Source: Cotesia glomerata (taxonomy: Eukaryota > Arthropoda > Insecta > Hymenoptera > Braconidae). Taken from it: a stretch of DNA of 64,000 nt. The notes below the pieces were generated by a model that saw nothing but the letters and a program-made list of their open reading frames with translations, ran no database searches and had not been told where the DNA came from. A program made the position numbers and the translations under genes. The DNA is taken from NCBI RefSeq assembly GCF_020080835.1, contig NC_058164.1, positions 8,085,666 through 8,149,665 of the forward strand, read 5' to 3'. Shown piece by piece: positions 54,331 through 64,000 of this stretch. Numbering within the stretch: the stretch's first letter is position 1; every line of letters begins with the position of its first letter.

Positions 54331-57034
54331 GATCACATAGATAAAAGGTACATGCCGATCCGATGGAATTTGGAATCTGTACAACTCAAAACAATACTCT
54401 AATTAAATTTCAAATCTAGATCTAAAAATGCAATTCTATAAAGCACCTAGCGGAGTGGGTGGATAATAACTAGTGTTCTAATACGGTCATGATCGCTGAA
54501 TCGTCTTCGTACAAGGGAGTTAAATCTGAAGACATGTTCTAAATTAAAAGCCTTAATAATTTCGATAATTTTCTACCTGTTTTTAAATTCAATATTTCTT
54601 AGTGAGCCATGAGTTGAAGAAAAAAAATTAACAAACATTTAAGTTAAATGATCAAACCTTTTTACATGAAGCACAAAAAATGAATTGATGAGGTTAGAAA
54701 ATATTTGCTAGCACCATCTTGATGCTCTATATTTATAGCGGTATACAAATAAAATTTTATGTGGATGATTGAACGCAGAACTGACTAGCATGTTTCCACA
54801 GAAAATGCCAGAAATAACTGGGACACGTGTCAAAAAAAGGATAATAAAAAAACATAAAGCGGGAGAGGGTTCGGGTGATGGCGATGGCGAGGAAGAATGG
54901 AAAACAGGGTAGAGAGAAAAAAATTGTTGAGTGGGACGGGTGATATTGTAAAACAATTGATAGATAGCCCCAACGAGACAGGGGGTTGAAGTGAGGTTGG
55001 TTTCGGGCATTTATCTTGCTATCTCATTCCATCTCGAGCGTCCTGGTTAGACCGCCTTGCGGACCGATAAGTCGTCTCGCCAATGAAGACAAATCGTTCA
55101 TGTCCCGCAGTTTTACCAGGGTGTAATTAATCGTAAGAGAGACAAGTAACGAGCCACCAGAAGGGTGGGAAACTGAGCAGCTTTCAGACGTGTCTAACCT
55201 GAACCACGTCTTCAACTTTACTCCTTTGTGTTTATTGAATAAGTTAACAATTATTGGCTAATTTATCGACTTTCTTTCTAGTCACTCGCCTTATTCCAGG
55301 CGAATTGTTCCAAGGATGGTGCGAAATTTAACTTTAGAAAGTTGACTGGTTTTTGGATCGGATTCAAAGTGTGGAAAATAAATTGCTGATCCTGATTTAT
55401 GGAGAAGATTTTGATGTAAATATTGCATAAAAAAGATTAAGAATAGTCAATGATTTGAGATTACATAAAAGTTTTGAAGTATAATTTTTAATATTTTGAA
55501 CATCGGGTTGAAAATTATTGAATTGAAAAATTATTAACTTTTTCATCTTGAAATAGTAAGTCAAAAAAATTTCAAAATCATTTTGAAGAATTTATTATTC
55601 TTGAAATGAACAAAAAAGTTCTTGAAAAAAAAAACTTTTTTGGGTTTAAGTAAATTTTACTTAAAGAATTTCTCGTTTTAGAACTCTTTAAAATGATTTT
55701 TTATCAGTGCTTGTGTCAATGGAATTTTTAAAAATGATTTTGAAATTTTCTTGGTTCACTTTTTCGAGATAAAAATCTTAAAAATTTTTCAAAATGATAA
55801 TTTTCAAAATGATTTCCTTATCATATTTATTTTAGAAAAGGTGTCCTGTTAGAAAATTTCATCAATAAATATACTGATAAATAATATTCTAGTAAAAATA
55901 TCCCATGACAAAAAAATCTGACGTCAAAATTATCTCAGGGCTATTTATTTTTTTTTTTACTAAATAAGGATCGTACTCCTTACCATTTATTTATACCCTT
56001 CACTATTTTTTCCTATCATTAGTTTCCTGAAAAAATGTGTTTGAATAAGAGGTCAAGGGCAAAGCAAGAGATTCCTCAGAAAACTGTACTTTTTCTCGAA
56101 AAAATGCACTATATCTGGAAAAAGCGTACTTGGTCTTGATGAAAGAAAAAAAACGATTTTTGATTCATCAATCATACATTTGACAAGTGATAAAAGGAAT
56201 AAGCAATATTTATCGTTTAAATTCTAATCAATTGGATTTAAATTATTCAGTTTATGTACATCTAAAATTTTTAAAATTTTTTCAAGAGCCAATAAAATTT
56301 TTTCTGATCCTAATCCTTAAAATTGTTCAGTATTTGAGAAGAGAAGATTTTTTTTTTGAAAAAGGTATTATCGAAATTAATTGGTCTGAAGCTTTCTTTG
56401 ATCCGAATATATAATCGCCTTAAGCTTAAATTCCTCTACTCGAAATAACCGACAACACAAATTATAAATCGTGTTTCTTCCATAAAAATCGGAAAAAGAA
56501 GATTACTGTATGAGGAAAAATTCATTTTATCTCTATAATAAATTTAATAATAATCGATCGGATAAATTGTTTCCTAAGATATTAAACTTTTATTGAAAAC
56601 GATAGACCCAAGTTATTTTATAAGTGTTTTATATAAACGTAATAAAAATTTATAAATATGAGGATTATTAAGCATTACATTGTAGATTATTTGAAACATT
56701 AAAAAACAGAAACTACAATTTTAAATCAATAAAAATAATCATAATAATCAACAATAATAATAAGCTTATAACGAGAAAAAATATTTTTCATTTATAATAA
56801 TAAAACATTCATTAGCAAATAAATGGAACCATTAATACTGAAAATTAAACAGCAATTACCAATATCTGCATACTATTTTATATTATTTACAGTCAGTAAA
56901 TAATGTCATACATTAAATTATCGAGCTCTTTCTCTCTTAATATTCGCACGATAATAAATTAATATATTTGAACCTATTAAATCACAAATAATCAACGGCA
57001 ACAAAAAATTATCAAATAATTACTCATTACTTAC
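54331..57034. other. AT-rich interval with a GC-rich block at 54700-55215
   Basis: The GC-rich block has no frame I can connect to a family; on the minus strand an acceptor-like TGGTTCAG and a 63-codon frame (…RLIGPQGGLTRTLEME) are present but weak. It could hold further exons of the minus-strand gene beginning at 57272; the required reading phase was not found. Confidence 0.3.
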
Positions 57035-57272
57035 ATATCGTGATGTTTACGGGCTTAATTATCTTCGGGCAAACTTTAAAGAGTCCAAGTTTAAATTTCA
57101 CACTAACAGCAGATGCAAGTTGTCTCGGAATGTGCGGAAGTGATAGTTTTTCTTCAGTGTGGAGCCACGCAGGTCCAAGAAGTGCAGTGGTAAGAGCTGC
57201 AAGCGCTGCCAAACCGCAAACAATTCCACACCGGGTCATCCGAGAACCGCTCGTACTTTCGGAACAACACAT
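57035..57272 (-). CDS. First coding exon, claudin/PMP22-like membrane protein
   Basis: ATG at 57272 in good context (AAAATG) opens 79 codons (MCCSESTSGSRMTRCGIVCG...) and ends at a strong donor ATAT|GTAAGT, GT at 57034-57033, leaving phase 1. Residues ~16-34 are a hydrophobic first membrane segment; the loop begins GPAWLHTEEKL and has KLGLFKVC, which fits the W...GLW..C signature of the claudin/PMP22/stargazin-type superfamily. These are four-pass membrane proteins of septate junctions or channel accessory subunits. The remaining exons would lie at lower coordinates on this strand; none could be identified. Family call is moderately sure, the exact member unknown. Confidence 0.6.
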
Positions 57273-58745
57273 TTTACCCTTTTACTTTTTTCACTTCGCA
57301 TCCACTATTCTATTCTATTTTATTTGTTTTCCTTTTTCAAGCACTCCACGACCCTTGTAAGTTCTGAGCTGTTTATTTTAATTCACTGTTTTTAATTAAT
57401 TTGATCAATTTATTAACCGAACACATACTTTTTTATCTTTGAATTTATTATTCATTATTCATTAGTAATTAAATGGTATAGTTTTTTTCATTTTCTCTCT
57501 TATTGTCAATTTATATTAATCAACTTTACTACACATTTTATTTCATTTAAAACTTTAATTGTGAGTCATTTTAACATAACTCTGATTTTATAAATTTTCT
57601 AAGTGTTGATCATGAAAATGATAGACTGTATTGTTGTTATCGAAAATTATAAATTTAAAACAATAAAAAAAGTCTGATAAATTTTCACAATCTGAAAGTT
57701 GAAAAAAAAAATTTAGACACTGGAAAATAATGACTTTTATGTGAAAAATCAAAAATTTTTGTAGATTAAGTTTTAAAATTTTTATACCTGCTTAATGATT
57801 GAACATAATATTTAGAGGTAAAAAAATTTTTCACAATTATTTTTTAAAAATATCGATTTTCATTGTCCATTTAGTTCCATGTATAACCTAACTTTTTTTA
57901 TACAAGCTTAAAATTTTAGGAAAACAGTTTAGTTTTTTGTTTTTTTTTAATTATTCGAAATTGTTTAAGCTTTTACATTTTTTTGACTTTTTTAATTGTT
58001 ACATTTATAAAAATTCCACTAAAATACTCTCAAGCCACCAATAATATAAAAACTCAAACAGAATCGCTATAGGACCTTAAAACGTCGTGATTCAATGATA
58101 ATTTTCTAAAATCAGGGCGAAAACAATACCTTTCCAATTTGGAAAATTTCTGAATTTTATAGAAAAATTAAAGAAGAAAATTATGAAAAATACTACTTAA
58201 AAATTCATGTCATTGAAATATGAGAGAAAAAAAAATTAAGTAAAATAAGAAAAAGAAAATTATATTGTGTTCAATGATTGTAATTTCAACCAAGTCAACG
58301 TTATGCAAATCCATTCTCGAATGTGTTTCATTGAAGTAATAAAAATCAATTGCAAATTTGAATACACTGATTATTTTCTGATTTTTCCATATTTTCTTGC
58401 ATTGTTATTGCATTGTTATCACAAAATAGTGTAACAAATTGAAAAAATACTACAATTTATGAAAATTAATCTAATTTGACATGAATCATCACACGCACTG
58501 GCGCCCAATGTAGGATGCAATATGGAAATTTTACATGAAATTCTCTAAAAATATTGAGAAATATTATTGAAAAGTCACAACTGATAGAATTTCATCAATG
58601 TTCATTCAATAAAAAAATAAAAAAAATAGTGAATTTTTGAATACTTTTTGAAGAAATCCTGAGTATAATTCGTTTTTGAAGAAATTTTTGATTGTGACAT
58701 GAATTATCAATTAGATTTCCGAATATAAGCAAAAAAACAAGTAAA
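57273..58745. other. Upstream flank of the claudin-like exon
   Basis: The first 100 bases are likely 5' UTR of the minus-strand gene; the rest is AT-rich without a gene. Confidence 0.35.
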
Positions 58746-59447
58746 ATATGTATTTACGAGAATTACCGTGGATCTTGAAACCTTGAGTGAGAATCCTAGT
58801 CGGATTTCCACCAATGAAAGCGAATAATCCAAGCTCGATAATCGAGTTATCCAAGTTCCATCAGGTTTAACTTTATCGTGGATTTCCTAACTGGCGACTT
58901 CCAGTCCAGCACGTGCCGTGATAGTCTGCTAAACCGGATAACGAATTCCTCAGGGTGTTCGTGTATATGCTCTACATTTTTTCTGGATTTTTAATATATA
59001 TACATAGATATTCACTTGAGACATTTCAATACATTTAAGGGAAGGGTGAGCTCGAAAAATTTTTTATCTCCAGCTCAGTTCTTTCAATTAATCAACTAGA
59101 TATAAAGTTTTTTCCAGACCTTTAATCTTCATTGTCATTCTTATCCGGAAAATGAAAATCTCCTGCTAGAACGAGGGAGAAAAAATTTTCATTTTTATGC
59201 TATTTTTTCTCTCTTAGACTATAAATGAGGATTTAATATTAAATGAAATTTTTTTTAAATAAATTAGAACACTTCTGAAATCAATAGAAGGGCGGAATGA
59301 AAATAAATGTATTCATTTTTCATTTAATAGGTTTACCATAGACGGATCTATGAAGTGTTTGTGTGTGCAAAAAAAGTAATTTACAAAATTCTATACAATT
59401 AGATTAGTTTTGCCCAGCTTGTAGAGAGCCGAGCTTTTCAATTTCGG

Positions 59448-59481
<34 letters not shown>

Positions 59482-60129
59482 TCAATTTACTATCACTATT
59501 ATTAATATAATTTTGCGGATAGCAACTGAGCGAGTGAAAAATCAATATCGCACTTGAGATGAAACGGAATTATATAGATGGTATTAATCTGTTAAATTTT
59601 GTTCGAGTATTGATCTGAATTCAGTCAAGTATTTCATATATATATAGTTTATGTAGTTCATATAGATTGCTAAAGTTTGTTAGCATCGATTTTTTTTTCT
59701 TTTTACGGTGTTATGCTGCACTTTATATTATTTTTGTTATCGCGTTATTTTGTTTTCTTTAGTTCACTTTCTCTAACAGCTTATAAAGTGACAGCTGCAC
59801 TTGGCATCGGTTAAGTTGTTGCAACCTTTAATTTTTCTTATAGTTTTCCGCGCTCTGCTATTAACTCAAATATCGAAAAGGCTGTTGTAAGTTTTTTAGA
59901 AGGTAAAATGATTGTTACGCTGCTGGTTCACTGCGTGAAAAATCTTTTTCTAGTATATTGTTATGCTTCTGTAGTTCAAAGATATTACATTGAAATCTTT
60001 TTCTTAAATGTTGATTACGCATATTTGTCGTTTTACGTCACTTCTGTAAACTTAATTTTTATGTGGTTGTTAATTGGTCAAGTGAGATAACGGCGAGATT
60101 TTTGAAAAAATGAAGGCGCGCAAAGCGTG
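58746..60129. other. Interval with GC-richer patches, nothing identified
   Basis: 58750-58960 is complex and GC-richer (could be a leader exon or regulatory DNA of the minus-strand gene). A poly-A run is at 59452-59479. CTTATAAAGTGACAGCTG at 59781-59798 combines a TATA-like box and an E-box but has no supported transcript. Confidence 0.25.
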
Positions 60130-60274
60130 CACACAAAAAACAAATTTCTTGCGCCAAGAAAATTTTCTTGGCTCAAGCAACTTTGACTTTATTCAAGAAA
60201 TTTTCAACCTTCCTTAATATTTTCTTGAGCCAAGAAAATTTACACTCCAGTCAAGAATTTTTTTTTTCAGTGTG
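60130..60274. repeat. Short inverted-repeat element with TTCTTGGCTCAAG motifs
   Basis: CACACAAAAAACAAATTTCT ... AGAATTTTTTTTTCAGTGTG ends; interior TTTTCTTGGCTCAAG and TCTTGAGCCAAGAAAA. A short relative of 34439-35078. Confidence 0.6.
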
Positions 60275-61244
60275 GATAATGTGTCTAGTGTCGTTATAAA
60301 TTTGATTATATTGACTACAGATTAATTTTTTCTAAGCTAGATTAAAAAAATCAAGAAAAAATTTTTTTTCAATGAAAATATTTTTTCAGCTCTTAAAACT
60401 TCACTTTCTTATAAAAAAATTTTTTTATCATAAAATTTTATTCACAAAAAAGATTAATACTAAGAAATTTGTAATTTATTGGAATAATAAAAAATAGAAG
60501 TTAGTGGTGTTATACCAAATAATAATTAAAAGTTAATAGAAATTTCCACGTTGAATAAAAATGATTGAACTGAAATGCTTGAAACGAAATAAATTTTTAT
60601 TTGTTCACACACCCTTTTTCCGTATATATTTTTATTTACTCTTTCTTTTGAACATACACATATATACTTTTACATCAAATTGTTTTTGCTGGCTCAAAAA
60701 AAATAACACTAAAATCGAGAATGATTTTGTCAGCGCATCAAATGTCGCGATTTCAGTATTTACTTGTTTTAAAAACTGTCACGTTTTCAGAGTTTTATTT
60801 TAGTTTTTTAAATGTTATTCTCATTTGCAAAGCACTCTGACACTAGATGTACAGTGAACACGGTAGCTCGGTGCGCTCAGCGGCTTCGATCAATTGCCTG
60901 ACATTTCGGGAAATTGCCGTTTGGCTCCGAGCAATACGCGTATAGAATACGGCTTCATGTGCGTGCTGTATTTATAAGCGTCTGTGTAGGTATAGGTGCT
61001 CAGGTTGAGTGCTGCTATGAAATGTTAACGATTTCCATCCACGTACTATTCCGATTGTTACCATCATTCAATTCTTATGATATCAGTGCGATCGGGTTGA
61101 GATACAAATAGATACCGAATCCAGTTGATAAGAAAATCCGATTAATTTCATTCCAAAAACAATCCTATTATTCTTGATTATAAATTTTGTATTCTTAAAA
61201 ATAATATTTTTATTTTTAACATGATTTTCTAGTAAAGGTTAATT
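60275..61244. other. Interval with a GC-rich patch at 60830-61110
   Basis: The patch (CACGGTAGCTCGGTGCGCTCAG..., ATTTATAAGCGTCTGTG) is unlike the flanks and could be a promoter or leader. No frame is supported. Confidence 0.25.
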
Positions 61245-61500
61245 AAAAAAAGTTTGAAAAGTCCAAAAGTGTACAACTCATAATGCTCTTTTGATTGTAA
61301 AAAAATAGAAAAGAGAATTTTATTATTTTATAATTATTTAAAAAAAAATTTTTTGTTTTCTTATTAATGATCTAAATGAGAATTCAAATTGACATTCATT
61401 TTCCTTGTGGCTCCATCTAACCCGAAACTAAAAAAAATCGGATGTATTTTTTCGCGCAGGCACGTCTGGTATATATGTATATACTCTAAAAAAAAATTGA
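61245..61500 (+). repeat. Dispersed repeat with AAGTTTGAAAAGTCCAAAAG end
   Basis: AAGTTTGAAAAGTCCAAAAG followed by TGTACAACTCATAATGCTC is a diverged copy of the terminal motif at 27628. The far end has TATATATGTATATAC, as in the 13330 copy. Confidence 0.4.
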
Positions 61501-61890
61501 TTCAAATAATGACTTTTTTCTCGAGTTTTTAGGTTTATGGGTTACGGATATTTGTTTTTACTGCTTGACGAGAAAATTTTTTTTATATTTTGATTTTTTT
61601 TTTCGATTCTTAATACGTCAGTCTCCAAGAGTAAAAGAATTATTCCTTATTATTAATTCTCTATCTAATTATATGCAACTTATTTAAGTTCCGTGGACTA
61701 AAAAAAGTGTAACAATGAAAACAGTAGCAAAAAAGAGGCAAACAGAATTTTTCGATCGTAAAGCTCACTCTGATGCTTCAGAGGAGTAAATTAGAAGTTA
61801 CATCATAATGAAGCGTAAAAAATTTATGAAGAATTTGTATAAATATTGAAAAATCGAAATTCGATATCGAATATTTAAATTAAATTATAT

Positions 61891-62010
61891 GTTTCTAGAA
61901 ATAAATAATATGGCTGATTAGAAAGTAGAAAATTGGTTGTGGCTGCCAGCCAAAATATGATAATTATAATCAAACAAAACAATATTTCGCTAAGGTTTTT
62001 AAAAGGGTTT
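61891..62010 (+). repeat. Direct repeat, left copy
   Basis: Shares AATAAATAATATGGCTGATTA and CTGCCAGCCAAAATATGATA-ATTATAAT with 63130-63250, 1.24 kb away in the same orientation, with moderate divergence. Confidence 0.6.
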
Positions 62011-62265
62011 CCGGTTTTGATAATATAAAACGATTGCAAAAGAAAATTTAGAAATAAAAATGTATTTTATAGAAGTTACAGTGTTTGCATGCCTGTAAAG
62101 TACGTTTCAAATCTTAAAATTTTATTTAAAATACGTGTTCAACAATTAAACACAAAATTACTTATTCATTTATGTATTCTTCAAATTTAGTATTTACTAA
62201 ATAAATAGTATATTACGACCCAAGGCCACATACGTCAGGGCATCCAACATTCTGGTCGTGGGTTG
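62011..62265. other. AT-rich spacer
   Basis: Nothing recognised except TACGACCCAAGGCCACATACG near the element edge. Confidence 0.35.
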
Positions 62266-63006
62266 TATACTATTTTTCTTGCTCTCCAGCCGAAAGTACG
62301 TAACCCAGGGGAAGGGGTTTTGCAAAACCGAGGCGAAGCCGAGGTTTTGCTGGTCGGGGCGGGCATAATAAAAAAGTAAAAATTAATAAATAAAAAAAAA
62401 AATTAGTTATTTTAAAGTTTACTAACAAATGCTCTGATTAAGAGAGATAACATGTACAGAACTCGTCACAAATATTTGAACTCGATTTAATAACAAAATT
62501 AATTTTTTTAAGTTGATTAAAAATTAGTTTTTAAATAGACGGCTAAGAAAGATTGAAATTAAATTATTAGAAGCTTGTAGAGTACATGAATTGTTTTATA
62601 AACATTGCTTTACTAGCTGTCAAAATCTAAAAGAAAGCAAATAAAAATTACAAAACTTTTATATTATTTTCTAAAATTTTTATATAAATTATTTTTGCTG
62701 TATTATTATTAAATAGTTCATTAACAATAATCTAGTTAGAAATTATTTTTATTTATTTGACATTTTTTGGTTAGTTTCTGTGCTGACACGTTACATACGG
62801 ACGATGTTGTGACTGGTTATATACAATTAAAACTCGCTGTATAGGCCGGTCGCGCCACAAAAATACGAAAGAAAGCGAGGTTCTATGCTGCCGGCCAGAA
62901 AGTATGCGTAGCGCGCATGCGTTAGAGCAGGCCGTAAAAGTTGCTCTTCCTGGAGTAAAGTGCGTCCAGGAAGAGCGTACTTTCGGCTAGGAGAGCAAGA
63001 AAATAT
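62266..63006. mobile_element. Inverted-repeat element, TTTTCTTGCTCTCC-AGCCGAAAGTACG termini
   Basis: Left TTTTCTTGCTCTCCAGCCG-AAAGTACG and right CGTACTTTCGGCTAGGAGAG-CAAGAAAA are inverted copies. It contains two internal hairpins: GCAAAACCGAGGCGAAGCCG... (62327-62351) and CTCTTCCTGGAGTAAAGTGC... (62943-62975). No transposase. It lies between the two direct repeats. Confidence 0.65.
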
Positions 63007-63129
63007 ATTTTAAAAATTAGTTTCCTCTGAAGTTCTATCGTAATTACGCAATGACTTTATTAAGTAGTTCTTTGAATGATAACAAAAGATTTTATAATTA
63101 AACTGTATTTTCTTGTCATATAAATTTAT

Positions 63130-63250
63130 GTTTAAGAGAATAAATAATGTGGCTGATCAAAAGATAAAAAATTATGTGTGACTGCCAGCCAAAATATGAT
63201 AATTATAATTAAACAAAACAATGTTGAGCAACGATTTTCGAAAAAGTTCA
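63130..63250 (+). repeat. Direct repeat, right copy
   Basis: AATAAATAATGTGGCTGATC and CTGCCAGCCAAAATATGATA-ATTATAAT match the left copy at 61891-62010. Confidence 0.6.
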
Positions 63251-64000
63251 CCACATTAATCATAACAAAGGATTGAATAGAATATTTTATTAAAAAATTG
63301 TTTTTTTAAAAGGTATGTTCGCAAGTAAATTAACTCTTGAGAAGTTAAACGTCATGTCATTAAAAACAGTTATTTTTTGTAAAAATCTGAATCAATCGAT
63401 ATCGGAGTGTTTTAAATTCGTTCATTATTCAACTCTCTTGATTTTTCATATTATTCATGTGTAAGCTATCAATTTCACAACTTCAATTCACACGAATTTT
63501 ATTCAGTAAAGTGTACAAAACTTTTGAACGTATGTATAAACATGAAAAATAATGAACCTATGTGATTTTATTAGGATCCCATTGAAAACCACTCCAGCAA
63601 AAAAAAGCTAAATAAACCCGGCAATTATCATTGAATTTGCTATTTGTTTAGTGATAATTAGAGCTAAAACAAAAGTTTATTTAAGGGATTAGTCGATAAT
63701 TGTCTATTACTAAAGTCCAGCTTGTAGGGGAAGATTGTCTGGTGTCTTAGTAGGAACTTATTTTTTTCTCAGTCATTTAACTTTCTGAGTTCTTGCTTAC
63801 TCTCTTTCAACCCTTATTCACATCTACGTCGGGAATGTATCCTAGGCACGATCCCGGAGGGTGATTACCAACCTACCAACCTCGTTAGTAGATTCCCTCG
63901 TTTTTTCTAAAGTGTTTTATCTCCTCTCGTTTTATTTTTTAGTTTTTTTTCATTTCACTCTTACTCGTACCCGCACTCGTACTCTCCATACTATCCCATT
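63251..64000. other. AT-rich end of window
   Basis: GC rises in the last 180 bases (GGCACGATCCCGGAGGGTG), perhaps approaching a gene outside the window; nothing identifiable. Confidence 0.3.

Overview
The window looks like AT-rich nuclear DNA of an insect, most likely a hymenopteran and plausibly a parasitoid (braconid-type) wasp. The grounds are pervasive AT-richness, spliceosomal GTAAGT/AG signals, an R1-clade non-LTR retrotransposon, many TA-targeted inverted-repeat elements, and an intronless ankyrin-repeat gene whose C-terminus resembles the PRANC/F-box-like domain known from poxviruses, Wolbachia and parasitoid wasps. The species assignment is inference; no bacterial-style operons, rRNA or CRISPR arrays are visible.

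Host genes are sparse. The only complete, confident host gene is the 499-codon ankyrin/PRANC-like gene at 7791-9290 (+). A second locus at 3104-4863 (+) ends in nearly the same C-terminal motif but is split by a 1.55-kb transposable element with G-rich terminal repeats. A third ankyrin-like scrap lies at 28.96-29.17 kb (-). The best other host signal is a first coding exon at 57272-57035 (-), with hydrophobic segment, claudin-like W/GLF..C pattern and a GTAAGT donor. Weaker exon candidates are at 21.15-21.30 kb (-), 26.2 kb (+), 31.97-32.10 kb (+, small secreted peptide), 36.84-37.49 kb (-), 43.86-44.03 kb (+) and 45.0 kb (+).

Most of the sequence is layered mobile DNA. Four families share termini of the type TA|CACGG...CCGTG|TA (9422, 16961, 17513, and 19457 with its second copy at 22055). 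Others have CACTGTAAAA, CACAGAAAG, GGGGAAGG, GTTGGGTCATTCC or CCCGTGAAAA termini. Several are nested in a way the window itself proves: empty sites are preserved in paralogous copies (for example 22055-24931 inside a ~140-bp tandem repeat, itself hosting a 1335-bp element and a 5'-truncated LINE). A separate family of at least eight copies carries a long (TG/AC)n microsatellite between conserved ends. In one copy (46.47-52.21 kb, minus) a nearly full-length but decayed R1-clade LINE (47091-52034, ORF1 and ORF2) sits immediately beside the (AC)n tract, consistent with the microsatellite-targeted insertion known for Waldo/Mino-type R1 elements. tRNA-derived SINEs occur at about 14.1, 33.4 and 45.4 kb; the last has an exact 18-bp target duplication inside a small inverted-repeat element.

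The central reading is an ankyrin/PRANC-type family locus being eroded in a region crowded with TA-targeting inverted-repeat elements. The remaining stretches are low-complexity AT-rich DNA with no gene that can be supported by eye.
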